A DNA stretch of 64,000 nucleotides from Terrabacter sp. 28. GTDB taxonomy: Bacteria; Actinomycetota; Actinomycetes; Actinomycetales; Dermatophilaceae. Numbering within the stretch: position 1 is the first letter of the stretch; each line of letters opens with the position of its first letter. A model generated the notes under the pieces. That model searched no databases and had not been told where the DNA came from. It saw only the letters and a program-made list of their open reading frames with translations. Below are positions 43,298-51,626 of the stretch, piece by piece. The translations under genes and the position numbers were made by a program. The stretch lies in NCBI GenBank assembly GCA_000955875.1, contig JYOE01000003.1, positions 95,166 to 159,165 of the forward strand. The letters are read 5' to 3'.

Positions 43298-44641
43298 TCA
43301 GACCGCGGTCGACGCCTCGGCGTCGTCATGGGCCCCGTCACCGGCCACGGACGCCGCACCACCACGCCCGCGGCGAGCCGCCAGGCGCTCACGCAGCAGC
43401 AGCACGCCGAGCCAGAGCAGTGCACCACCGACGACCTCGCCCAGCAGGGCCGCGGCGAAGGTCCACAGGTGCGGTCCCACGGCGGCGAGGCGGTCGACAC
43501 CGACGGCGCCGTTGCCGAGCGCCGTCAGGGCGACGACCACCAGCACCGCGAGGACGGCAGCGGTCACCGTGGCCGCGAGCCGCGAGCGCGTGTTGCCGAA
43601 GAACTCGAGGGCCGAGTCGACCCGACCACCCAGCCAGGCGCCCAGCGCCACGGGAGCCAGCAGGACGGCATACATGGTCGGGGGGAAGTCGGTGGCGCCG
43701 GGCAGCGCGCCGAAGAGCGGCACGAGCGGCAGCAGCCCGGGCTGCGCAGCAGCCGGCGAGACCGTCGAGCCGAGCGCGATCTGGAAGCCCGGACCGGCGA
43801 GGAACGAGAGCGCCCACGTGGCCGCGTTGCCGAGCAGCGCGACCTGCGCGAGCACGATGACGGCGAGCGCGCCCACGTTCGCGGCGTACTGGTCCTGGAT
43901 GTCCGCCACCTCGGACCACGACAGCACCACCCGCACCACGACGAGCGCGAGACCGAGCCCGAGCAGCAGGCCCGCGCCGCGCCAGCCGATGCGCCACACC
44001 GACGGCAGCCACGTCGGGCCGCGCCGGAACCACGCGCGCACGAACGCCGGCGACGAGTCCTCGTCGGGTCGCACCATGACGAAGCCGAGCGCCATGAGCG
44101 GCACGAGCAGCGATCCGAGCACCGCTGCCACGCCGGGTGTGGCCGGACCACCGAGCGTGAAGAGCGCGAAGACGGCCGCCACGACGCCGTAGCCGACGAG
44201 GAAGCCGGGGACGACGCCCCACCGGGCGACGCGGCTCCAGTCCTCGGCACCGACCCGCAGTCGCTCCGTCTCGGACAGGCGCCGCGCCCAGCGGAACGTG
44301 ATGTAGACGAAGACGGCGAGCAGCAGCAGCGGCGTCATCGAGATCGCCACTCCCCCGGCACCGACCGACTGACCGTGGCCCACGAACCAGACGGCGCTGG
44401 CCAGCGACACCGCCGAGAACCAGCCCACCGTGCTCTCGGGCGCGGCGACCCAGCCGACCAGCGCGGGCAGCACCACGACCGTCCACGTGCCGACCGCCGC
44501 CAGTGCACCTGCGCGCAGGGCCGGCGGGAAGGCGCTCGAGGGGCTCGTGGCTGTTGTCTCGCGGGCCAGTGGTCTCACTCCTGCTGCTGTCGGTGCTCGT
44601 GCTGCCGGCCCCGGGACGTGTGCCGTGACCTCTTCGCCCAT
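43298..44641 (-). CDS. DUF6350 polytopic membrane protein
   Basis: A 447-residue protein with about ten hydrophobic segments and a His/Ala/Asp-rich cytoplasmic tail. The position next to purN/purH and near sucCD, and its overall composition, match the DUF6350 family of actinobacterial membrane proteins, sometimes annotated as PerM-like and linked to cell division. No enzymatic motif was seen. The ATG at 44641 excludes an Arg-rich upstream extension. It is divergent from the polysaccharide deacetylase gene. Confidence 0.75.
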   Translation of the reverse strand: MGEEVTAHVPGPAARAPTAAGVRPLARETTATSPSSAFPPALRAGALAAVGTWTVVVLPALVGWVAAPESTVGWFSAVSLASAVWFVGHGQSVGAGGVAISMTPLLLLAVFVYITFRWARRLSETERLRVGAEDWSRVARWGVVPGFLVGYGVVAAVFALFTLGGPATPGVAAVLGSLLVPLMALGFVMVRPDEDSSPAFVRAWFRRGPTWLPSVWRIGWRGAGLLLGLGLALVVVRVVLSWSEVADIQDQYAANVGALAVIVLAQVALLGNAATWALSFLAGPGFQIALGSTVSPAAAQPGLLPLVPLFGALPGATDFPPTMYAVLLAPVALGAWLGGRVDSALEFFGNTRSRLAATVTAAVLAVLVVVALTALGNGAVGVDRLAAVGPHLWTFAAALLGEVVGGALLWLGVLLLRERLAARRGRGGAASVAGDGAHDDAEASTAV

Positions 44642-44750
44642 GGTCGCCCGGACCCGGCGCAGGGGCGAGCACCCACGCCGAGGCGGGCTGTTCTTCGCAC
44701 CACAAACGGCGTCCGGCGCCACGCCGGCGACCGAGACTGGAAGTGGGAGA

Positions 44751-44772
44751 GGTCCCGGACCGTCCCGGGACC
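44751..44772. other. Hairpin in the leader of the polysaccharide deacetylase gene
   Basis: GGTCCCGG (44751-44758) pairs with CCGGGACC (44765-44772), followed by a smaller GGGAC/GTCCC pair at 44776-44792 just before the ATG at 44796. The structures would hide the ribosome site region GAGGGGG. They may limit translation or mark a protein-binding site. Confidence 0.4.
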
Positions 44773-44795
44773 CCGGGGACCGAGGGGGTCCCGAC

Positions 44796-45503
44796 ATGAG
44801 GAAGATCCGCCACCAGGCACTGACCGCTCTGACCGTGCTGCTCACCATCGTGACGGCTGGACTCCTGGGGGTGGGACCGCCCGGCACGGACGGCCGTGCA
44901 GCCCCGCCGACGGCGACGCCGGCAGACCTCGCACTGACCCAACCGGTGGCCTACGCCGGCACCGTCTACCTCACGTTCGACGACGGGCCCAGCCTCACGT
45001 GGACGCCGAGGGTGCTGTCCGTGCTGCGCAAGTACGGGGTGAAGGCCGTGTTCTTCGAGGTCGGCCAGAACGTGTCGTGGTACCCGAGCATCACCCGCAG
45101 CCTGCGCACCTACGGCAACAAGATCGGCAACCACACGTGGAGCCACCCGAACCTGACGCTGCTCTCGACCGCGTCGGTGACGTGGCAGCTGAACCGCATG
45201 GAGTCGTCACTCGGCTACCGGCCACGCTGCGTCCGCCCGCCCGGCGGCGCGACGAACGCGCGCATCCAGGCCATCATCGCGGCCCGCGGACAGCGGCACA
45301 TCCTCTGGACCGTGGACCCCCGTGACTGGTCACGCCCCGGGACGTGGACCATCGTCAACCGCGTGCTGGCCGGCGTCCGGGACGGCTCGCGGATCCTGCT
45401 GCACGACGGCGGCGGTGACCGGTCCCAGACCGTCGCCGCGCTCGACCTGCTGATCCCGCGGCTGCGCGCCCGCGGCTTCGTCATCGGCCTCATGGCCTGC
45501 TGA
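44796..45503 (+). CDS. Secreted polysaccharide deacetylase (NodB domain, CE4)
   Basis: A 235-residue exported enzyme. The signal or anchor segment covers residues about 8-27 (ALTALTVLLTIVTAGLLGVG), then a NodB domain. Motif 1 is TFDDGPS with the catalytic Asp and metal Asp; motif 2 is NHTWSHPNL with the metal His residues; motif 3 is RPPGG; motif 4 is DPRDW; motif 5 is ILLHDGGG. All five CE4 motifs are present, so it should deacetylate peptidoglycan or another N-acetylated glycan outside the membrane. It is followed by a strong terminator hairpin. Confidence 0.92.
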   Translation: MRKIRHQALTALTVLLTIVTAGLLGVGPPGTDGRAAPPTATPADLALTQPVAYAGTVYLTFDDGPSLTWTPRVLSVLRKYGVKAVFFEVGQNVSWYPSITRSLRTYGNKIGNHTWSHPNLTLLSTASVTWQLNRMESSLGYRPRCVRPPGGATNARIQAIIAARGQRHILWTVDPRDWSRPGTWTIVNRVLAGVRDGSRILLHDGGGDRSQTVAALDLLIPRLRARGFVIGLMAC

Positions 45504-45523
45504 TCGCGGGGCCGCCCAGACGA

Positions 45524-45584
45524 CGTATGCCGCCGAGCCGGGCTGGGTGCCCGCGTGGGCACCCAGCCGACTCAGCGGCATACG
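45524..45584. terminator. Two-tier hairpin between deacetylase gene and sucD
   Basis: Outer arms CGTATGCCGC (45524-45533) and GCGGCATACG (45575-45584) enclose inner arms GGCTGGGTGCCC (45541-45552) and GGGCACCCAGCC (45557-45568) with a GCGT loop. It sits between converging genes and can serve both. The outer arms are copies of the dispersed GTATGCCG octamer. Confidence 0.8.
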
Positions 45585-45603
45585 AAATCGGTTGCGGCAG
45601 AGG

Positions 45604-46497
45604 CTACTTCGCGAGGCCCTGCATGATCTCGCGCATGAGCTCGGCAGTCTCGGAGGGCGTCTTGCCGACCTTGACACCGGCGGCCTCGAGGGCCTCCTTC
45701 TTGGCCTGCGCGGTGCCCGACGAGCCCGACACGATGGCGCCGGCGTGGCCCATCGTCTTGCCCTCGGGAGCCGTGAAGCCCGCGACGTAGCCGACGACCG
45801 GCTTCGTGACGTTCTCCTTGATGTACGCCGCGGCCCGCTCCTCGGCGTCGCCGCCGATCTCGCCGATCATGACGATCGCGTCGGTGTCGGGGTCGTTCTG
45901 GAACGCCTCGAGGCAGTCGATGTGCGTCGTGCCGATGATCGGGTCGCCACCGATGCCGACAGCCGAGCTGAAGCCGAAGTCACGCAGCTCGTACATCATC
46001 TGGTAGGTCAGCGTGCCCGACTTCGAGACCAGGCCGATGCGGCCGGAGCCGGAGATGTCGGCCGGGATGATGCCCGCGTTCGAGACGCCGGGCGTGATGA
46101 GGCCGGGGCAGTTCGGGCCGACGATGCGCGTCGTGCCCTTGTCCTTGGCGTAGTTGTAGAACTCCGCGGTGTCCTTGACCGCGACGCCCTCGGTGATGAC
46201 GACGGCGAGCGGGATCTCGGCGTCGATCGCCTCGACGGCGGCGGCCTTGGTGAACTGGGCCGGCACGAAGATGACCGACACGTTGGCGCCGGTGGCGTCG
46301 ATGGCCTCCTTGACCGAGCCGAAGACGGGCACGGAGACGCCACCCTCGAAGTCGACGGTCGTGCCGGCCTTGCGCGGGTTGACGCCGCCGACGATCTCGG
46401 TGCCGGACTTGAGCATGCGCTGGGTGTGCTTCATGCCCTCGGAGCCGGTCATGCCCTGGACGATGACCTTGGAGTCAGCGTTGAGGAAGATTGCCAT
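45604..46497 (-). CDS. sucD: Succinate-CoA ligase subunit alpha
   Basis: A 297-residue alpha subunit that carries the phosphohistidine of the TCA-cycle enzyme converting succinyl-CoA to succinate with NTP formation. Seen: the CoA-binding start [54 protein letters not shown] and the active-site His motif [13 protein letters not shown]. It follows sucC in an operon with a 32-base gap. Confidence 0.97.
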   Translation of the reverse strand: MAIFLNADSKVIVQGMTGSEGMKHTQRMLKSGTEIVGGVNPRKAGTTVDFEGGVSVPVFGSVKEAIDATGANVSVIFVPAQFTKAAAVEAIDAEIPLAVVITEGVAVKDTAEFYNYAKDKGTTRIVGPNCPGLITPGVSNAGIIPADISGSGRIGLVSKSGTLTYQMMYELRDFGFSSAVGIGGDPIIGTTHIDCLEAFQNDPDTDAIVMIGEIGGDAEERAAAYIKENVTKPVVGYVAGFTAPEGKTMGHAGAIVSGSSGTAQAKKEALEAAGVKVGKTPSETAELMREIMQGLAK

Positions 46498-46529
46498 GGT
46501 TGATCGTTCTCTCTCTCGGACTCTCGGGT

Positions 46530-47708
46530 TCAGGCCTGCGAAGCCAGCTCGGCGGCGCGGCGCGCGGCGCCGTCCATCGTCGGCTCGACCGTCACGAGGG
46601 GGTGGTTGCGCTCCTGCAGGATGCGGCGCCCCTCCTCGACGTTGTTGCCGTCGAGGCGCACGACCAGCGGGCGGTTCTCCTCGTCGCCGAGCGCGTCGAG
46701 CGCGCCGACGATGCCGTTGGCGACCGCGTCGCAGGCGGTGATGCCGCCGAAGACGTTGACGAAGACGCTCTTGACCTGCGGGTCGGACAGGATGATGTGC
46801 AGGCCGTTGGCCATCACCTCGGCGCTCGCGCCACCACCGATGTCGAGGAAGTTCGCCGGCTTCTGGCCGCCGAACTCCTCGCCGGCGTACGCGACGACGT
46901 CGAGGGTGCTCATGACGAGCCCGGCGCCGTTGCCGATGATGCCGACGGAGCCGTCGAGCTTGACGTAGTTGAGGTCCTTCTCCTTGGCTGCGGCCTCGAG
47001 CGGGTCGGCCTCGGCCTTGTCCTCGAGGGCGGCGTGGTCCTCGTGGCGGAAGTCGGCGTTGGCGTCGAGGGTGACCTTGCCGTCGAGCGCGACGACGTCG
47101 CCGTCCTCGGTCTTGACCAGCGGGTTCACCTCGACGAGGGTCGCGTCCTCGTCGCGGTAGACGGTCCACAGCTTCTGGATGACGTCGGCGATCGCGGCCT
47201 TGTCGGCCTCGTCGAAGCCGGCGGCGTCGACGATCTCCTTCGCCTTCGCCTCGTCGATGCCCGTGTTGGGGTCGACGGCGATGCGGGCGAGGGCGTCGGG
47301 GCGCTCGACGGCGAGCTGCTCGATCTCCATGCCGCCCTCCTTCGAGCACATGGCGAGGTACGTGCGGTTCGCACGGTCGAGCAGGATCGAGAAGTAGTAC
47401 TCCTCGGCGATGCGGGCGCCCTGGGCGATCATCACGGTGCCCACGGTGTGGCCCTTGATGTCCATGCCGAGGATCGCCTCGGCGGCGGCCTGCGCCTCGT
47501 CGGGGCTCTTGGTGACCTTGACGCCGCCGGCCTTGCCGCGGCCGCCGGTCTTCACCTGCGCCTTGACGACGGTGACACCGCCCGACTTCGGCCCGATCTG
47601 CTCGGCGGCCGCGCGGGCCTCCTCAGGGGTGGTGGCGATGGCGCCGGCCAGCACGGGCACCCCGTGCTTCTCGAACATGTCGCGGGCTTGGTACTCGAAG
47701 AGATCCAC
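46530..47708 (-). CDS. sucC: Succinate-CoA ligase subunit beta
   Basis: A 392-residue beta subunit with an ATP-grasp domain ([35 protein letters not shown]) and the C-terminal ligase domain ([32 protein letters not shown]). It determines nucleotide use and binds succinate. It is the first gene of sucCD. The upstream 148 bases (47709-47856) must hold the promoter; a TAGAGT hexamer on the minus strand near 47853 is a weak -10 candidate. Confidence 0.97.
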   Translation of the reverse strand: MDLFEYQARDMFEKHGVPVLAGAIATTPEEARAAAEQIGPKSGGVTVVKAQVKTGGRGKAGGVKVTKSPDEAQAAAEAILGMDIKGHTVGTVMIAQGARIAEEYYFSILLDRANRTYLAMCSKEGGMEIEQLAVERPDALARIAVDPNTGIDEAKAKEIVDAAGFDEADKAAIADVIQKLWTVYRDEDATLVEVNPLVKTEDGDVVALDGKVTLDANADFRHEDHAALEDKAEADPLEAAAKEKDLNYVKLDGSVGIIGNGAGLVMSTLDVVAYAGEEFGGQKPANFLDIGGGASAEVMANGLHIILSDPQVKSVFVNVFGGITACDAVANGIVGALDALGDEENRPLVVRLDGNNVEEGRRILQERNHPLVTVEPTMDGAARRAAELASQA

Positions 47709-47856
47709 GGGTGGGGTCCGTCCTCGTCGTCGATTCGTATCGTCGTCGACTGCGCCGCTGCGGCGTTCCCGGGCTCGCGATGCTCACGCTGACGCGCGGA
47801 GCGGGGCCCTGCGCCGAGGCGCAACCGAATCAGGCTGTCCCTCGGACTCTAGTGGC

Positions 47857-48703
47857 TCAGACGTGCAGCGCCGCCAGCGGGTGGTGGCGGACCGGACGAA
47901 GATCACACCGCCGTCTCACGTACCGCCCGGTAGCCAGCGCCGTGCGGGACGCCGGCTGCCGCGCGAGCTCGGACCAGACCAGTCGGACCACGACCCAGCC
48001 GGCGCGGCGTAGGGCGTCCTCGCGCCTCTTCTCCTCGAAGAGGGCTGCCCGGTCGGCGTACTTGACCTGCCCGTCGAACTCGACGAGAACCCGTGTGCCG
48101 CGGATGCGGAAGTCCGCGCGGTAGCGGCGCCCCTCGGCCGACACCTCGACCTGCGGGTCGAACTCGAGGCCGAGCGCATGCAGCAGGTATGCCGTCCGGC
48201 TCTCCCCCGGCGACTCGTGACGTCCGTCCGCCTGTGCGAGGGCGGCGCGGACGGGCCCGATGCCGCGACGACCCGACAGAGCGCTGACCGCGGCCGACAG
48301 CACCTCGCGGGTGACGAGGCCTCGCGCGAGCGCGGCGTCCGCGGGGACCAGTGCCGCCTCGGGTCCCGCGAGCAGACCGGCCTGGGCGATCGCGAGACCG
48401 AGCGGGACGGCATCGGGCGGTGCTGTCGCCGGTCCGGTCACCGACGAGCCAGGAGCCGTGAGCCCACGCACCGGACGGTGGATGACGAGTCCACCACGGC
48501 GAGACGCGATGCCGCCGTCGGCCTCGGATGCCGCACGCAGCGAGCGGCTGCCGCGGGTCGTCGCGGACGGCATACCAGCCGCGGGTGACCCGCTCGCAGC
48601 GTCCGTCGCGCACCAGCCGTTCCAGGGCGTGCGAGTCGAGCCCGTGACGCGCGGCGTCTGCGGCGCGGAAGACGCCGTCGGCTCCGAGGAGGTGAAGATC
48701 CAT
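47857..48703 (-). pseudogene. Broken AbiEi/DUF559-like gene (frameshift plus internal deletion)
   Basis: The start frame from ATG 48703 gives a good N-terminus (MDLHLLGADGVFRAADAARHG, then CERVTRGWYAVRDDPRQPLA). It loses similarity at about 48540. The remainder, in another frame, is also convincing: RGGLVIHRPVRGLTA, then AYLLHALGLEFDPQVEVSAEG, and an endonuclease-like core RVLVEFDGQVKYAD, EEKRREDALRRAGWVVVRLVW. The stretch normally linking the halves in relatives appears missing. It is paralogous in type to the intact gene at 12.6 kb. A sequencing error alone would not explain the missing segment, so decay is likely. Confidence 0.65.
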
Positions 48704-48873
48704 CGCCCGACCATGACGGTTGGTCGCGTGGGCAGGGAGGCATGCCCCCGCCCCTGTGGACGGCCGCGCAGCGACGCCGAGGGGTGTGGACGCAGCACCT
48801 GTGCGCGCTCACGGCGCGGCGGTGCCGGCATACGGGCGCTCACCGACTGCGAGCGCGCACAATCACTGTGAGG

Positions 48874-49332
48874 TCAGGCGGGGTGGACGTGCTCGCGCAC
48901 CCAGCCGACGATCTCCATCGTCGTGGCACCCGGCGTGAAGACCTTCGCGACGCCCAGGCGCTCGAGCTCGGGGATGTCGTCGTCGGGGATGATGCCGCCG
49001 CCGAAGACGACGATGTCGCTCGCGTCGCGCTCGGCCAGCAGCTCGACGACGCGCGCGAAGAGGGTCAGGTGCGCTCCGGAGAGCACGGAGAGACCGACGA
49101 CGTCGGCGTCCTCCTGGATCGCGGCCTCGACGATCTGCTCGGGAGTCTGGTGCAGACCGGTGTAGATGACCTCCATGCCGGCGTCGCGCAACGCCCTGGC
49201 CACCACCTTCGCGCCACGGTCGTGACCGTCGAGCCCCGGCTTGGCCACGACGACGCGGATGACGTCGCCGGACCCGTCGTCGGACTGTGCGTCGGTCACG
49301 GAAACGGCCTCGGCGCCGGGGGTCTCGCTCAT
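48874..49332 (-). CDS. Cobalamin (B12)-binding domain protein, methylmalonyl-CoA mutase small-domain type
   Basis: A 152-residue stand-alone B12-binding domain. Seen: [26 protein letters not shown] with the DxHxxG base-off motif, [12 protein letters not shown], and [21 protein letters not shown]. Such proteins pair with a separate mutase large subunit for acyl-CoA rearrangement. No large-subunit gene is in the window. ATG 49332 was chosen; the longer frame adds an Arg-rich stretch without similarity. The preceding gap 48704-48873 shows no gene. Confidence 0.9.
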   Translation of the reverse strand: MSETPGAEAVSVTDAQSDDGSGDVIRVVVAKPGLDGHDRGAKVVARALRDAGMEVIYTGLHQTPEQIVEAAIQEDADVVGLSVLSGAHLTLFARVVELLAERDASDIVVFGGGIIPDDDIPELERLGVAKVFTPGATTMEIVGWVREHVHPA

Positions 49333-49411
49333 GCCGGGCACTCTAGCCAGCCTCGCGAGACGCGGCGCGCAATAGTGATGCAACGCCCACCCAACGGGGT
49401 ACGGTCGGCTC

Positions 49412-50404
49412 GTGGCAGTGGCAGCACGCGCGGCAACGACGCCCCGCCAGACCAGCATCCCGAAGCAGTGCACGAGCGGCCCCAAGGGGTTCCTCGCGGC
49501 CGTCGGGGAGGTGGTCGGTGCCCTCCTGACGCCCACCGGACTCGCCGGCGCGGCGCTGGAGGCGACCTGGATGGGGCTGCACCTCGGGCTCTACCCGCTC
49601 GGCCTGCTGGGGTCGCGGGCCAGCGACCGGCGCCAGGGCTACCGGCTCGGGCACCTGCCCCCGAGCCAGCGCGGCCTCGCCATCCAGAACGTCGAGGCGG
49701 CCGAGACGCCGATACTGCTCGTGCACGGCATGGTCGACAACCGCTCGATCTTCACCGTGCTGCGGCGCGGCCTCGTGCGGCGGGGCTTCGGTCGCATCGA
49801 GACCATCAACTACTCCGTCTTCACGGGCGACATCCGGGCAGCGGCGGCCGCGCTCGGGGCCGAGGTCGAGCGCATCGTCGAGGAGACCGGCTACGAGCGC
49901 ATCCACGTCATCGGACACTCGATGGGCGGGCTCATCGCGCGCTACTACGTCACCCGCCTCGGTGGTGACGCGCACGTGCACACGCTCGTCACCCTCGGCA
50001 CCCCCCACCAGGGCAGCTATCTCGCCTTCACCTGGAACAACGGGCTCACGCGGCAGCTGCGTCCCGGGAGCGCGCTCATGAAGGAGCTCGCCGGGCCGGT
50101 CAAGGAGTGCCAGACGCGCTTCCTCGTCTACTGGTCCGACCTCGACCAGGTCGTCGTCCCGCAGCGCAACGCGGCCCTGCACCACGACGACCTCAACGTC
50201 CACAACGTCGGCCTGCACGGCGTCGGCCACATGAGCCTGCCCATCACGAGCAGCGTGGTGCACGGCATCTCGACCGCCCTCGCGCACCTCGACACGACGG
50301 GTGCCACGGTCACCCCCGGCGTGAGCTCCCTGCAGAGCCGGCGCAGTAGCACGGGCGCCGCTGCCGGTGGCAGTCATTCGCCACGTGTCGCCAAGCCCCG
50401 GTGA
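49412..50404 (+). CDS. Lipase/esterase-like alpha/beta hydrolase
   Basis: A 330-residue hydrolase. The oxyanion region is [15 protein letters not shown], the nucleophile elbow is [14 protein letters not shown] (near residue 170), [12 protein letters not shown] follows, a candidate Asp lies in YWSDLDQVV, and the catalytic His in [11 protein letters not shown] hydrophobic stretch near residues 30-60 may be a membrane or surface helix; there is no classical signal peptide. The pattern is that of triacylglycerol lipase/PGAP1-like esterases of actinobacteria. It starts at GTG. Confidence 0.85.
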   Translation: MAVAARAATTPRQTSIPKQCTSGPKGFLAAVGEVVGALLTPTGLAGAALEATWMGLHLGLYPLGLLGSRASDRRQGYRLGHLPPSQRGLAIQNVEAAETPILLVHGMVDNRSIFTVLRRGLVRRGFGRIETINYSVFTGDIRAAAAALGAEVERIVEETGYERIHVIGHSMGGLIARYYVTRLGGDAHVHTLVTLGTPHQGSYLAFTWNNGLTRQLRPGSALMKELAGPVKECQTRFLVYWSDLDQVVVPQRNAALHHDDLNVHNVGLHGVGHMSLPITSSVVHGISTALAHLDTTGATVTPGVSSLQSRRSSTGAAAGGSHSPRVAKPR

Positions 50405-50616
50405 TTCTTTCGCCGTTCGCGCCGCCGCCGGGCAAATTGGGGCAGATCGGTCTGTGCAAAACCTTTTGACACCGAGACAAATGCCCTAGTGTCGAGCCCA
50501 GTCGCGACCCTCCACCGCGGCGCGAGACGTCCCCTGTGACGCGGCTCGATTTCGCATAACGAAACGGTCACGTTAGTCTGGCGGCTCGCAATCTGTGATC
50601 GATAGGTAAGTTTTTC
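50405..50616 (+). promoter_or_regulatory. Promoter/leader region of the M23 peptidase gene
   Basis: This 212-base leader is distinctly AT-richer than its surroundings. A TTGACA hexamer at 50466 is followed 15 bases later by TAGTGT, a plausible promoter pair. A second AT-rich block (ATAACGAAACGGTCACGTTA, near 50557-50576) may be another promoter or a regulator site. A c-di-AMP (ydaO) riboswitch, known upstream of some actinobacterial wall hydrolases, could not be recognised. Confidence 0.4.
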
Positions 50617-51453
50617 GTGCCCAAAACCAGTTACGTAGGCCGCCATCGTCCGGCCGCCAAGCCATCACGGGGTCGACAGTTCGTCGTCCCCGTCGCTCTG
50701 CTCAGCTCCACCGTCACCGCGGGCTTCATCATCCGCGACGCCGGCGCCAGCCAGCTCAGCCCCGAGGCCGCGGCCATGAAGAACGTCTCCAACTCGGTTG
50801 CGGGACTCGGGCTGACCGCAGACCCCGATGCCCTCGCAGCGGCCACGGCCAACCGTGCCGGAGCTCGCTCGTCCCGCGACATGGCCCGCGACGCGAAGGA
50901 CCTCATCGTCGACGCGACCGCCTCCGCCTCCAAGGCGGCGAGCAGCGCCCAGGCTGCGGCCGAGAAGACCGCCGCGGCAAAGGCTGCGGCTGCCAAGGCG
51001 AAGGCCGAGGCCGCCGCGAAGGCCAAGCGCGAGGCCGCCGAGCGCGCCCTCGCCCGCGCACACCGCTGGGTGTCCCCGCTCTCCGGCTACACGCTGACCT
51101 CCGGGTTCGGCTGGCGCTGGGGCAAGATGCACCCCGCCCAGGACCTCGCCTGCCCCGTCGGCACCCCCGTGCACGCTCTGTCGAGCGGAACGGTCATCTT
51201 CGCCGGCTGGTCCAACGAGGGCTACGGCAACTTCGTCAAGATCCGCTACTGGGACGGCACCGTGTCCTGGATGGCCCACAACAGCCGGCTGCTCGTCTCC
51301 GTCGGCGAAGAGGTGTCCCCCGGCCAGAAGGTCGCCTACAGCGGCAGCACCGGCAACTCGACCGGGCCGCACGTGCACCTCGAGATCCACCCCGACGACG
51401 GCGCCGCCGTCGCCCCCCGCACCTGGCTCGCCAACCACGGCGTCAACCTCTGA
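50617..51453 (+). CDS. M23-family metallopeptidase (cell-wall hydrolase)
   Basis: A 278-residue exported protein. A short basic N-terminus and membrane/signal segment (residues about 22-40, VVPVALLSSTVTAGFII) is followed by an Ala/Lys/Glu-rich coiled-coil (about 90-145, KAAAAKAKAEAAAKAKREAA). The LytM-type M23 domain has HPAQDLACP (zinc His and Asp), HNSRLL and HVHLEIH (zinc His pair). All zinc-binding positions are present, so it should be an active peptidoglycan endopeptidase. It starts at GTG 50617. It is followed by a clear terminator. Confidence 0.9.
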   Translation: MPKTSYVGRHRPAAKPSRGRQFVVPVALLSSTVTAGFIIRDAGASQLSPEAAAMKNVSNSVAGLGLTADPDALAAATANRAGARSSRDMARDAKDLIVDATASASKAASSAQAAAEKTAAAKAAAAKAKAEAAAKAKREAAERALARAHRWVSPLSGYTLTSGFGWRWGKMHPAQDLACPVGTPVHALSSGTVIFAGWSNEGYGNFVKIRYWDGTVSWMAHNSRLLVSVGEEVSPGQKVAYSGSTGNSTGPHVHLEIHPDDGAAVAPRTWLANHGVNL

Positions 51454-51468
51454 CGCACGGCACCGAGC

Positions 51469-51510
51469 GCGACGAGGCCCGTCCCCTTCCCCGGGGGCGG
51501 GCCTCGTCGC
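51469..51510 (+). terminator. Hairpin terminator after the M23 gene
   Basis: GCGACGAGGCCCG (51469-51481) pairs exactly with CGGGCCTCGTCGC (51498-51510), extended inward by CCCC/GGGG. It begins 16 bases after the stop codon. Confidence 0.8.
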
Positions 51511-51532
51511 ATCTCGGCGGCGTCGAGCGCGT

Positions 51533-51617
51533 CGGGAAATGAGCACTCGACGATGACCACGGCTCGAGTGCTCAGTTTCCGACCGGCCCGAGCGCGTCGG
51601 GAAATGAGCACTCGACG
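51533..51617. repeat. Three family A repeats between M23 and pcrA genes
   Basis: Copies at about 51533-51552 (reverse, TCGGGAAATGAGCACTCGAC), 51563-51582 (forward) and 51597-51616 (reverse). The outer two are near-identical, including the flanking GAGCGCG. They could fold with the middle copy. Confidence 0.85.
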
Positions 51618-51626
51618 GAGAGGTCG

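Noticed and set aside
50405..50616. ydaO-type c-di-AMP riboswitch before the M23 gene
   Set aside because: The leader length would fit and such riboswitches precede some actinobacterial wall hydrolases, but I could not find the conserved motif strings or helices.
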